From NCBI GenBank assembly GCA_964539305.1, contig CAZIIM010000001.1:78710-142709 (forward strand): a stretch of DNA of 64,000 bases, given 5' to 3'. Under the pieces are notes generated by a model. That model was not told where the DNA came from, did not search any database, and worked only from the letters and a program-made list of their open reading frames with translations. This stretch comes from CAZNUM01 sp964539305 (GTDB taxonomy: Bacteria; Fidelibacterota; Marinisomatia; Marinisomatales; TCS55). A program made the position numbers and the translations under genes. Each line of letters begins with the position of its first letter. Position 1 is the first letter of the stretch. Positions 44,836 through 52,191 of the stretch are shown here, one piece after another.

Positions 44836-47010
44836 TTATCCAAACCCCAATAATTTACCCCCCTGGAAGACAATCAGGGCGGCGAAATAGGCCAGTCCGG
44901 TCATATAAACAATCATAAACAGGGGCCAGCGCCAGGAATTGGTTTCATGGCGTACGATGGCGAACGTGGCCATACACTGGGCAGCAAACACATAAAATAC
45001 CATTAAAGCCACAGCCATGAGGGGGGAGTACAGGGGTAAACCGGTTTTTGGATCCCGATCATCCCGAAGAGCATGGGAGAGATTTACGACTGACCCGTTC
45101 GCGCTTTCCACATTGTAGAGCGTCGCCAAGGTACTGACTACCACTTCCCGGGCAGCGAAGGAGGTTAAAAGTCCGACCCCTATTTTCCAGTCAAACCCCA
45201 GGGGTTTAATCACCGGTTCCATCACATGACCGATTTTCCCGGCGTAGCTGTTCTGAATCGTTTCCATGGGGTTGGCCGTCGAATCCACTTTCGGGTAGGA
45301 AGCGAGAAACCATAAAACAATAGAGATGGCAAGAATGATTTTACCCGCATTTTTAATAAATAATTTCCCCCGGGTGTACACCTGGTGCAGGACGGAGCGC
45401 AGAATGGGGGTACGGTAAGGAGGCAGTTCCATAACAAAGGAGGAGGTGCCGGTTCCTTTGATAAAACGGCTGAATATTTTCGCCAGCACAAGGGCCGTGG
45501 CAGTTCCAAGAAAGTACATAAAAACCAATGTAAGACCTTGAAGGTTCAGAAAACCCCAGACCGTCGTGGCGGGAATAAAGGCAGCAATCATGAGGGTATA
45601 AATGGGGATCCGGGCACTGCAACTCATGAGGGGGAGAATGAGAATAGTGATCAGTCGGTCTTTCCAGCTATCAATGGTGCGGGTTGCCATAATCCCGGGA
45701 ATGGCACAGGCGTAACCGCTCATGAGGGGCAATACACTCCGTCCATGGAGGCCTACCTTACGCATAAGGCGGTCCAGCATAAAGGCCACCCGGGCCATGT
45801 AGCCTGAATCTTCCAGCAAGGCCAGGAAAAAGACCAGCAATAAAATCTGGGGAAGGAAAATAATGATTGCTCCCACGCCACCGATGACACCTTCCACCAG
45901 AACATCCTGAAGAATACCCTCAGGCATCCAGGTCATGACCTGCTGGCCGAACCAGCGCATTCCCGCGTCCAGCGCATTCATGGGTACAGTCGCCCAGGTA
46001 AAAATAGACTGGAAAATAAAATACAGGATCGTTACAAAGATCAAAGGCCCGAAAAACCGGTGGGTCAGGATACGATCCATCCTTTCACTGCGGGTGGCCT
46101 TTTCCAGACCCGGGCTAATGGGAATCCCGGCAGAAGCGAGCATCCGATCAATCGCCTGATAGCGTAAACTCGCTTCCAAGGTCCGGTGGGAAATATGATC
46201 CGCCTCCAACTGTGCTACCACTTCTTCCCGAAGGGATACGAGCCGTTGGAATCCCGGGTGATCGCTGGTCCGGTAGCTTTTATATACATGCTCGTATATG
46301 GCCAGGGCTGATTGGCGGGTTACCACCCGAAGGGCCTGAGCCAGTGCCAATTTTGGCGTATAGTGAAATTCAGAATCAAAGAAATCCTGAAGCGGTGACA
46401 GATGCCGGCGAACAGCGGAAGAAAGTTTTAAAGGCAACGGTTTGGGAGCAGATCTGGACTTAATGGCTGACAGGACAGCCAATTTCAATTCATCCAGACC
46501 CCACCGTTCCTTTGCCGAGAGGGGAACGACGGCGGTGACACCCATTTGCCGGCGAAGAGCATCGGCATCCAGGGGAGCGTGGGTCTGTTCCACGCGGTCC
46601 ATCATGTTCAGAGCAACCACGATGGGAATTCCCAAATCCTGGAGCTGGGAGGTAAGATAGAGGTTACGACTTAGATTGGAAGCATCCACAACAGATACAA
46701 TAACCGCTGGCGGATTGGGCCCGTGGATCCAGTCCACTACTTCCCGGGCTACAATCCGTTCATCCAAAGATTCAGGTGTCAGGCTGTAAGTGCCCGGCAA
46801 ATCCAGCAGTTTAAATACCGGCTGAGAGCTGGAACGGACAAGACCGGTTTTTTTCTCCACGGTCACACCGGGGTAATTGGATACTTTCTGATTCAAACCG
46901 GTGAGAAGATTAAAAATGGCAGTTTTTCCGGAATTGGGATTTCCCACCAGCGCTACCCAGGGATCCGGAGATTCACCGGTATTTTCAGATGCAGAATAAT
47001 GATATTTCAT
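44836..47010 (-). CDS. feoB: Ferrous iron transporter FeoB
   Basis: FeoB is the GTPase-linked Fe2+ permease. The 724-residue product has the G1 loop GNPNSGKT at residues 23-30, G2/G3 in PGVTVEKKTG and LDLPGTYSL, and G4 NMMDRVEQ. About eight membrane helices follow, with the conserved GYACAIPGIMATR (CxIP) and a Cys-rich SCSARIPIY. The C-terminal half contains FFLALLEDSGYMARVAF, a Gate motif. The start overlaps feoA by 4 bp. No truncation is apparent. Confidence 0.96.
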   Translation of the reverse strand: MKYHYSASENTGESPDPWVALVGNPNSGKTAIFNLLTGLNQKVSNYPGVTVEKKTGLVRSSSQPVFKLLDLPGTYSLTPESLDERIVAREVVDWIHGPNPPAVIVSVVDASNLSRNLYLTSQLQDLGIPIVVALNMMDRVEQTHAPLDADALRRQMGVTAVVPLSAKERWGLDELKLAVLSAIKSRSAPKPLPLKLSSAVRRHLSPLQDFFDSEFHYTPKLALAQALRVVTRQSALAIYEHVYKSYRTSDHPGFQRLVSLREEVVAQLEADHISHRTLEASLRYQAIDRMLASAGIPISPGLEKATRSERMDRILTHRFFGPLIFVTILYFIFQSIFTWATVPMNALDAGMRWFGQQVMTWMPEGILQDVLVEGVIGGVGAIIIFLPQILLLVFFLALLEDSGYMARVAFMLDRLMRKVGLHGRSVLPLMSGYACAIPGIMATRTIDSWKDRLITILILPLMSCSARIPIYTLMIAAFIPATTVWGFLNLQGLTLVFMYFLGTATALVLAKIFSRFIKGTGTSSFVMELPPYRTPILRSVLHQVYTRGKLFIKNAGKIILAISIVLWFLASYPKVDSTANPMETIQNSYAGKIGHVMEPVIKPLGFDWKIGVGLLTSFAAREVVVSTLATLYNVESANGSVVNLSHALRDDRDPKTGLPLYSPLMAVALMVFYVFAAQCMATFAIVRHETNSWRWPLFMIVYMTGLAYFAALIVFQGGKLLGFG

Positions 47011-47228
47011 GAGGATAAAACAATCTGAGAGGCATCTTCCCGCCTCAGGGTAACGTAATAATCCCGGACCTTTAACTCCACCGGTCCGCCGAATGGTGCT
47101 TTTTTCACCACCCGCAGCCTTGTCCCAACCAGGAGCCCCATTTCCACCAGTCGGGATTGAAGTTCCAGGTTACCGGAAAACCGTTTAATGACGGCCGTCT
47201 CACCTGCTTTTAATTCATCCAGTGTCAT
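47007..47228 (-). CDS. feoA: FeoA family protein
   Basis: FeoA is a small SH3-like partner of FeoB. The 73-residue product has the typical TLDELKAGETAVIKRF, LQSRLVEMGLLVGTRLRVV and a C-terminal VTLRREDASQIVL. It overlaps the fur stop by 4 bp and feoB by 4 bp. A stand-alone SH3-like Feo protein of this length is normal. Confidence 0.92.
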   Translation of the reverse strand: MTLDELKAGETAVIKRFSGNLELQSRLVEMGLLVGTRLRVVKKAPFGGPVELKVRDYYVTLRREDASQIVLSS

Positions 47229-47656
47229 GAATGACGGCAGGATTGACAGACACCAAATAATTGATGGGAGTGATATTTTAATTCAAACCCGTGCTGCCGG
47301 GTCACTACTTCCTGGAGGGATTCAATGTCCTCGTTCAGAAACTCTTCTATTTTACCACATTCTATGCACACCAGATGATCGTGGTGCGTTGTATCCAGCC
47401 GGTGCTCATACCGGGCTCGGCCCTCACCTAATTCCAGTTTGCGGACCATCCTGTTTTTCACCAGGACATCAATTGTCCGATACACGGTTGCCCGGGAAAC
47501 CTGGATTCCGTTTTTCAACATAGTTAAATAAATTTCTTCTGCATCCCGGTGGGTGGTCGTAGAACACAGTTCGTCCCAGACCGCCTGGCGCTGCTTGGTA
47601 TATTTAAGCCCTTCTTTCTTCAGGACTTCTCTGAACTGGTCTGCTTTCTTTTTCAT
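47225..47656 (-). CDS. fur: Fur-family ferric uptake regulator
   Basis: Fur represses iron-uptake genes when Fe2+ is high. The 143-residue product has the winged helix (KQRQAVWDELCSTTTHRDAEEIY, VSRATVYRTIDVLVKNRMV), the HHDHLVCIECGKIEEF metal site and the second CxxC near the end (GVCQSCRHS). A strong AAAAAGG Shine-Dalgarno-like run lies about 10 bp before its ATG. It is first in the operon with feoA and feoB. Together with the palindrome at 47684-47700 it suggests autoregulation. Confidence 0.93.
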   Translation of the reverse strand: MKKKADQFREVLKKEGLKYTKQRQAVWDELCSTTTHRDAEEIYLTMLKNGIQVSRATVYRTIDVLVKNRMVRKLELGEGRARYEHRLDTTHHDHLVCIECGKIEEFLNEDIESLQEVVTRQHGFELKYHSHQLFGVCQSCRHS

Positions 47657-47683
47657 ATGGGTACCTTTTTCCCTATTAATATG

Positions 47684-47700
47684 AGATTGAGTCTCAATTA
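47684..47700 (-). promoter_or_regulatory. Candidate Fur box upstream of fur-feoA-feoB
   Basis: Read on the plus strand, ATTGAG-T-CTCAAT at 47686-47698 is a perfect inverted repeat with one central base, extended by imperfect pairs on both sides to a 7-1-7 layout like the Fur box. It lies 28 bp upstream of the fur ATG, in AT-rich sequence. The exact match to a canonical GATAATGATAATCATTATC is weak, so the assignment rests on symmetry and position. Confidence 0.45.
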
Positions 47701-47771
47701 ATTTAAACAGAAAAAAAGCCTGTTAAAAGGAATTGTTTTGATTGAAAAAAAGTGGCCGCGACCCGTCGAAA

Positions 47772-49952
47772 TCAGGTAATGGGAGCGTCCACTTTTTTCA
47801 AATTGGCGAATTTGACGATGAATTTTTTCTTTTCGCCATCTTTAAAGACAACCCCGACGCGCTGATTCTCGCCTTGACCGCTTAGGGCCATAATCTTGCC
47901 AATACCGAAAATGGCGTGTTCCACAAAATCCCCTACTTTGAAATCGTCAAAGGTGGTAACGGTCCGTTTCACTTCCAAACGGGTACGCCCCTTGGCGGAA
48001 ATGACCACCTTTCTGGTCAAGGCGGAAGAGAAGGATATTTTTTCCATATTCTCTTCGGGAACTTCATGTACAAACCGTGAAACGAGTCCATACAGGTCTT
48101 CCCCGCCCATCCGGCGGCGGCGATCGGCATACATTAAATAGACCTTTTCCTTGGCCCGGGTCAAGCCCACATAAAACAACCGCCGCTCTTCTTCCAGCTT
48201 TGCCGGCTGATCCAGGGAATTGTAATGAGGAAATAATCCGTCCTCCAGACCGGTCATGAAAACTACCGGGAATTCCAGACCCTTGGCGGCGTGGAGTGTC
48301 ATGAGAGTCACCCGGTTGGTCTCGTCATTCCATTGATCAATATCGGACAGGAGTGACACTTCTTCCAGAAATTGTTTCAGATCCCCTTCCGGATTCCGGG
48401 CCATGAATTCATCCACGCTGCTCAGAAATTCGATCACATTATCGTACCGTTCCTGGTCGTCGTGGGCGGCGCTGCCCTTGTAATAGGTGAGAATACCGGT
48501 TTCCTCCACCAGTGTTCGGACCAGTTCACCGGCATTCAGTTTCGGCAGAAGCTGATTGTATTTTTTAATCATGGCGTTGAACCCGGAGAGGGCGTTGGCC
48601 TGCTTGCCGCGGATATCCATCGCTTCTGGGTCCGCCAGGACTTCCAGTAAATCAATTTTTCGTTTTTTGGAAAGTTGAACACACTTGTCCACCGTCTTCA
48701 TCCCAATCCCCCTGGGCGGGAAATTGATGACCCGGCGCAGGGAGATTGTGTCTTTCGGGTTCACGACCAGACTCAGGTAAGCCAGGATGTCCTTCACTTC
48801 CTTCCGGTCATAGAAGCGCGTACCCCCCACAATGTTGTAAGGAATGCCCGACCGGCGGAAACTGTCTTCCAGTGCCCGGGACTGGACATTGGTCCGGTAA
48901 AGCACGGCAAAATGACTGAAGGGTCGTTTATGAAGTTTGATTTCCTTTTCCAGTGCCCGGACAACCGCATCGGCTTCTTCCATTTCATCGTGGGTTTCAA
49001 TCAGGCCCAGTTTTTCACCGGTGCCGTTCACCGTCCGCAATTCCTTCGGTGCCCGATCCATGTTATTTCGAACCACGGCAGAAGCTGAATCCAGAATATA
49101 CTGGGTGGAACGGTAATTCTGTTCCAGGGTAAATATTTTCGCATTCGGAAAGGCATTTTCAAAATCAAGAATATTTCGGATGTCGGCTCCACGCCAGCCG
49201 TAAATGGACTGATCATCATCGCCCACAACGCAGATCTGCTGATGTTCTTTGGCCAGTTGACTAATGAACAAAAACTGGGGACGATTCGTATCCTGGTATT
49301 CATCCACCAGAATGTACTTCCATTGCCGCTGATATTTTTCCAGGACGGAAGGATGCTTCTCAAACAATTCAAGGGGGAATAACAATAAATCATCGAAATC
49401 CAGGGCATTGTTCTTTTTCAATTCTTTCTGATAATCTCCGTAGAGTTCAGCCATGATCCGATCCCGGACCGTCCGGGTACCTTTTTGGGCTTTTTCCGGA
49501 TCGACCAGTTTCGTTTTAAACAGACTAATCCGGGCACTCAGTTCTGCCGGTGTGATCTGGTTTTTCGGCAGACCCTTGGCGTCCATCAAAACCCTTAACA
49601 GTGCTTTCTGGTCCTGAGAGTCGTAAATCGTGAAATCAGCCGTAAAACCAAGCCGATGGATTTCCTGGCGCAGCAGACGGGCACAGATGGAATGGAAAGT
49701 GCCGATGGTCACATTCAGCGCTTTGGCTTTTAACAATTTGGCCACCCGGTTGCGCATTTCCTTGGCAGCCTTATTGGTGAAGGTAACCGCCAGAATTTCT
49801 TCCGGCTTAAAAAGCCCCTCCTGGATTAAAAAGGCGATTTTATGTGTTAATACGCGGGTTTTCCCGCTTCCGGCTCCAGCAAAGATCAAGGTTGGCTGTC
49901 CCACGAATTCCACCGCTGCTTTCTGTTCTGGATTCAGATTTTTTCTTCCCAT
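47772..49952 (-). CDS. pcrA: UvrD/PcrA-type DNA helicase
   Basis: PcrA/UvrD is a 3'-5' SF1A helicase for repair. The 726-residue product has the Q motif and Walker A AGAGSGKT at 25-32, motif II DEYQDTN near 217, VVGDDDQSIYGWRGAD and motif VI FYVGLTRAKEKVYL. The C-terminal tail KVGDFVEHAIFGIGKIMAL has the KVG... fold of the PcrA RNA-polymerase-binding domain. UvrD and PcrA cannot be separated by sequence alone; the C-terminal feature favours PcrA. It lies 12 bp after mltG. Confidence 0.93.
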   Translation of the reverse strand: MGRKNLNPEQKAAVEFVGQPTLIFAGAGSGKTRVLTHKIAFLIQEGLFKPEEILAVTFTNKAAKEMRNRVAKLLKAKALNVTIGTFHSICARLLRQEIHRLGFTADFTIYDSQDQKALLRVLMDAKGLPKNQITPAELSARISLFKTKLVDPEKAQKGTRTVRDRIMAELYGDYQKELKKNNALDFDDLLLFPLELFEKHPSVLEKYQRQWKYILVDEYQDTNRPQFLFISQLAKEHQQICVVGDDDQSIYGWRGADIRNILDFENAFPNAKIFTLEQNYRSTQYILDSASAVVRNNMDRAPKELRTVNGTGEKLGLIETHDEMEEADAVVRALEKEIKLHKRPFSHFAVLYRTNVQSRALEDSFRRSGIPYNIVGGTRFYDRKEVKDILAYLSLVVNPKDTISLRRVINFPPRGIGMKTVDKCVQLSKKRKIDLLEVLADPEAMDIRGKQANALSGFNAMIKKYNQLLPKLNAGELVRTLVEETGILTYYKGSAAHDDQERYDNVIEFLSSVDEFMARNPEGDLKQFLEEVSLLSDIDQWNDETNRVTLMTLHAAKGLEFPVVFMTGLEDGLFPHYNSLDQPAKLEEERRLFYVGLTRAKEKVYLMYADRRRRMGGEDLYGLVSRFVHEVPEENMEKISFSSALTRKVVISAKGRTRLEVKRTVTTFDDFKVGDFVEHAIFGIGKIMALSGQGENQRVGVVFKDGEKKKFIVKFANLKKVDAPIT

Positions 49953-49964
49953 AGATCCTGCTTG

Positions 49965-51011
49965 TTAACTTTTATTAAGATTCTGTCGGCGCATTTTTCT
50001 ACGAAAGCGCTGGAATTCACGCTTGGCCTGGTTATGTTCATTTTGAGTTTTTGAAAAGGTGTGGTAGCCGTCACCCCGGGCGACGAAATAAAGAAACTCT
50101 GTTTCCGCCGGATAGAGGGCGGCTTTAATGGACTCCAATCCGGGATTATTGATCGGACCCGGCGGCAATCCATGATATAAATAGGTATTGTAAGGCGAAT
50201 CAATTTTTAAATCCCGGTTTAATAACCGTCGCGGTCCGTCTTTAATAATATACTGAATAGTGGGATCGGCCTGGAGTTTCATCCCCTTTTTCAGACGGTT
50301 ATGGTACACGCCGGATATTAAGGGACGCTCCCGGTCATAAATGGCTTCTCCCTCAATAATGGAAGCCAGGGTCAGGACTTCCCGTTCGGTCATTCCCAGT
50401 TCTTCCATCCGGGCGCGCATCTGGTCATTAATACTGGCATGATATTGATTCACCATGATAGTGATTATTTCTTTAGGTGTAATGTCTTCAGGGAAATAAT
50501 AGGTATTGGGAAACAAGTATCCTTCAAAGGAATCACCGTCGATTCCCAGTTTCCACAGCAGCATCCGGTTTGAACAGAGGCTAATGAAATCCTCTGGATC
50601 AATCTGCAGTTTTCGTTCCAGTTCCTTGGCAATGTCGGCGATGGTCCAGCCCTCCAGCACGGTGACCCGTTTTTGGACCTGGCGGCCATGGACCAGTTGA
50701 TCAATAATGTCGAAATTCGACTGGGCATTAATCAGGTTGAATCGTCCGGCGGGAATATCCTTTTCATATCCCAGCATCCGTACGGCCAGCAGAAAAGCCG
50801 GTTCGCTGCTGATGATATTCTTGTCTGCCAGAGCGGTACTCACGACTCCCAGAGAAGCTCCTTTCGGGATCATAACTTTCACGGATTCATACGGGTTCCC
50901 CTGGGGCCAGAGAATAATCAGACCATAGAAGGCTAACAGGACTCCGAGGACGAGGGCTGCAAATCCACTGATGAAATTCTGGTCGAGATGAAAGTGGCGT
51001 TTTTTCACCAT
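49965..51011 (-). CDS. mltG: Endolytic transglycosylase MltG
   Basis: MltG ends new glycan strands in the membrane. The 348-residue product has one membrane helix (about 14-35), a LysM-like region (VMIPKGASLGVVSTALADKNII) and the catalytic YceG domain, with the catalytic Glu in LASIIEGEAIYDRERPLIS and the LQADPTIQYII and HGLPPGPINNPG motifs. Directly upstream of the ATG, at 51015-51036, a 6-bp perfect stem AGGGGG...CCCCCT could block the ribosome site. It is first of two genes with pcrA. Confidence 0.92.
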   Translation of the reverse strand: MVKKRHFHLDQNFISGFAALVLGVLLAFYGLIILWPQGNPYESVKVMIPKGASLGVVSTALADKNIISSEPAFLLAVRMLGYEKDIPAGRFNLINAQSNFDIIDQLVHGRQVQKRVTVLEGWTIADIAKELERKLQIDPEDFISLCSNRMLLWKLGIDGDSFEGYLFPNTYYFPEDITPKEIITIMVNQYHASINDQMRARMEELGMTEREVLTLASIIEGEAIYDRERPLISGVYHNRLKKGMKLQADPTIQYIIKDGPRRLLNRDLKIDSPYNTYLYHGLPPGPINNPGLESIKAALYPAETEFLYFVARGDGYHTFSKTQNEHNQAKREFQRFRRKMRRQNLNKS

Positions 51012-51148
51012 AATAGGGGGCGGAAGTTACCCCCCTCATCTGTTCCGAGTCAAATTTTAAAGTATATTACCCTATTTCTGTTGCGCCTTGGCACCTCGCT
51101 GAAAAAGAGTTGGCTGCCGTGCTCACCTGCCGTAATTTTGCCGCCGCC

Positions 51149-51379
51149 GTGAGCAAGAAAAAAGACCAAAATAAAATTCAGTTTTTCAGCGAATGGACCT
51201 TCGGAAAGATTAATTACATCTTTTTCGGGATCGGTCTGGCACTGATCCTCAGCGGGTATGCGATCATGGCCGCAGGATCAGTGAACAGTTTCCAGAGTCT
51301 GACTCTGGCACCGATCATGCTGTTTCTGGGGTATGTGGTGGCGATTCCTGTTGCCCTGATTTACCATAAGAAAAAGTAA
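51149..51379 (+). CDS. DUF3098-like membrane protein
   Basis: Starting at the GTG at 51149 the product has 76 residues: a charged N-terminus (VSKKKDQNKIQFF), the conserved WTFGKINYIFFGIGLALILSG helix and a second helix LAPIMLFLGYVVAIPVALI. DUF3098 proteins are short two-helix proteins of unknown role, frequent in Bacteroidota. Upstream in-frame TTG (51110) and GTG (51119) codons could lengthen it by up to 13 residues; neither gives a family-like extension. Confidence 0.68.
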   Translation: MSKKKDQNKIQFFSEWTFGKINYIFFGIGLALILSGYAIMAAGSVNSFQSLTLAPIMLFLGYVVAIPVALIYHKKK

Positions 51380-51412
51380 TCACCATTCCGTTTTGGCGCT
51401 CAGTCGTTTATC

Positions 51413-51440
51413 TTGACTTACAGTGCACAACCATTACCCT
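51413..51440 (+). promoter_or_regulatory. Candidate sigma70 promoter before the tRNA-like array
   Basis: TTGACT at 51413-51418 and TACCCT at 51435-51440 are spaced 16 bp apart and lie just upstream of the GGGACCG that opens the first repeat unit at 51444. The -35 is good and the -10 is weak (3 of 6). The position is what one would expect for the promoter of a tRNA gene whose mature 5' end is at 51444, although the intact tRNA is 336 bp further on. Confidence 0.33.
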
Positions 51441-51443
51441 CTA

Positions 51444-51553
51444 GGGACCGTAGTTTCCGTCTTCATTCCGGAAAACCGGAATTGCGACGGACAGGCAGCT
51501 GGTTAGAACGTCCCGACATTTTATATGTCGGGGAGGTCGCGGGGCGAACCCGC
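51444..51553 (+). pseudogene. tRNA-Asp-derived pseudogene copy (first unit of the array)
   Basis: This copy keeps positions 1-12, 13-27 and 45-54 of the neighbouring tRNA-Asp exactly. It has an insertion of 40 nt after position 12, a different anticodon arm and no 3' acceptor strand: the GCGGG-CCCGC T stem is followed by TATTAATCTAACC. A loop of five bases in the T arm and the missing CGGTCCC pair make a functional tRNA unlikely. If read in tRNA register the anticodon arm would be CGACA-TTTTATA-TGTCG. Confidence 0.5.
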
Positions 51554-51636
51554 TATTAATCTAACCACGTTATTTTACATTGGGACCGTAGTTTCCGTCT
51601 TCATTCCGGAAAACCGGAATTGCGACGGACAGGCAG

Positions 51637-51736
51637 NNNNNNNNNNNNNNNNNNNNNNNNNNNNNNNNNNNNNNNNNNNNNNNNNNNNNNNNNNNNNNNN
51701 NNNNNNNNNNNNNNNNNNNNNNNNNNNNNNNNNNNN
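51637..51736. other. Assembly gap (100 N)
   Basis: Exactly 100 N, the usual default for a scaffold gap of unknown size. It lies inside the tandem repeat. By comparison with unit 1, the shortest consistent filling is 40 bp (the counterpart of 51499-51538), or 40 bp plus a multiple of 138 bp. Confidence 0.98.
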
Positions 51737-51779
51737 GCGGGGCGAACCCGCTATTAATCTAACCACGTTATTTTACATT

Positions 51780-51853
51780 GGGACCGTAGTTCAGCTGGTT
51801 AGAACGCCGGCCTGTCAAGCCGGAGGTCGCGGGTTCGAGCCCCGTCGGTCCCG
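51780..51853 (+). tRNA. tRNA-Asp (anticodon GTC)
   Basis: The 74-nt sequence folds as a standard cloverleaf. Acceptor GGGACCG (51780-51786) pairs with CGGTCCC (51846-51852), discriminator G at 51853. The D arm is in TAGTTCAGCTGGTTAGAACG, the anticodon arm CCGGC-CTGTCAA-GCCGG has anticodon GTC and the T arm is GCGGG-TTCGAGC-CCCGT. The CCA end is not encoded. The discriminator G and anticodon GTC are right for tRNA-Asp. Confidence 0.96.
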
Positions 51854-51859
51854 CTGACG

Positions 51860-51908
51860 AAAAAGCCCATCCCCCGTCTAAAAAGACAGGAAATGGGCTT
51901 TTTCTTTT
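51860..51908 (+). terminator. Rho-independent terminator after tRNA-Asp
   Basis: AAAAAGCCCAT (51860-51870) pairs with ATGGGCTTTTT (51893-51903), enclosing a second small stem GTCT/AGAC, and ends in TTTTCTTTT. The stem is GC-containing, A/T-flanked and followed by a U tract on the plus strand, so it is a strong intrinsic terminator for the tRNA transcript. The A tract on the left could also make it work on the minus strand. The roughly 280 bp from 51909 to the giant gene stop at 52192 contain no gene that I can recognise. Confidence 0.85.
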
Positions 51909-52191
51909 AACACCTATAGCACATTGTCGAACAGCAATAAACAATGATTAACTACAATATTCGTACATAATTAAAACAAAATATTGGCGTATTGTAGGGG
52001 CTTTTGAATGAGACACAAATATAGTTGCGTACCATTGTTCCCCACCTTTTCAAGGTTATGCTTTAAATGACAAAAAATAAGTCTGATTCAATAGCCTTAG
52101 ATACGTTCCGCTGTGTGGTGCTGCTCAGGCATTCAGCATCTGTTTAAAATTAACTAAGCGTCCTCCCCTTGAGCCCGTTCTAACGCCGTCT

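Larger units (their letters stand above)
51444..51779 (+). repeat. Tandem repeat, 138-bp units with tRNA-Asp pieces and two hairpins
   Basis: Unit 1 is 51444-51581. Unit 2 starts at 51582 and is identical up to 51636, where the N gap begins. The sequence right of the gap (51737-51779) is identical to the last 43 bp of unit 1, so the array has at least two units. Each unit runs: 12 nt of tRNA-Asp 5' end, a hairpin (TCCGTC / ATTCCGG-AAAA-CCGGAAT / GACGGA, 51456-51491), the tRNA D arm (CAGCTGGTTAGAACG, 51496-51510), a hairpin (CCCGACAT-TTTAT-ATGTCGGG, 51512-51532), a T-arm-like GCGGGGCGAACCCGC, and an AT-rich spacer. Confidence 0.93.

Noticed and set aside
47701..47771. Terminator between pcrA and fur
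   Set aside because: Only a 5-bp AACAG/CTGTT pair around an A tract is visible; too weak to call.
51444..51553. Functional suppressor (TTA anticodon) tRNA
   Set aside because: The acceptor 3' strand is missing, the T loop is two bases short and an insert breaks the acceptor/D junction.
51525..51857. Open frame across the N gap and tRNA-Asp
   Set aside because: It is produced by reading N as residues and by translating the repeat and the tRNA gene.
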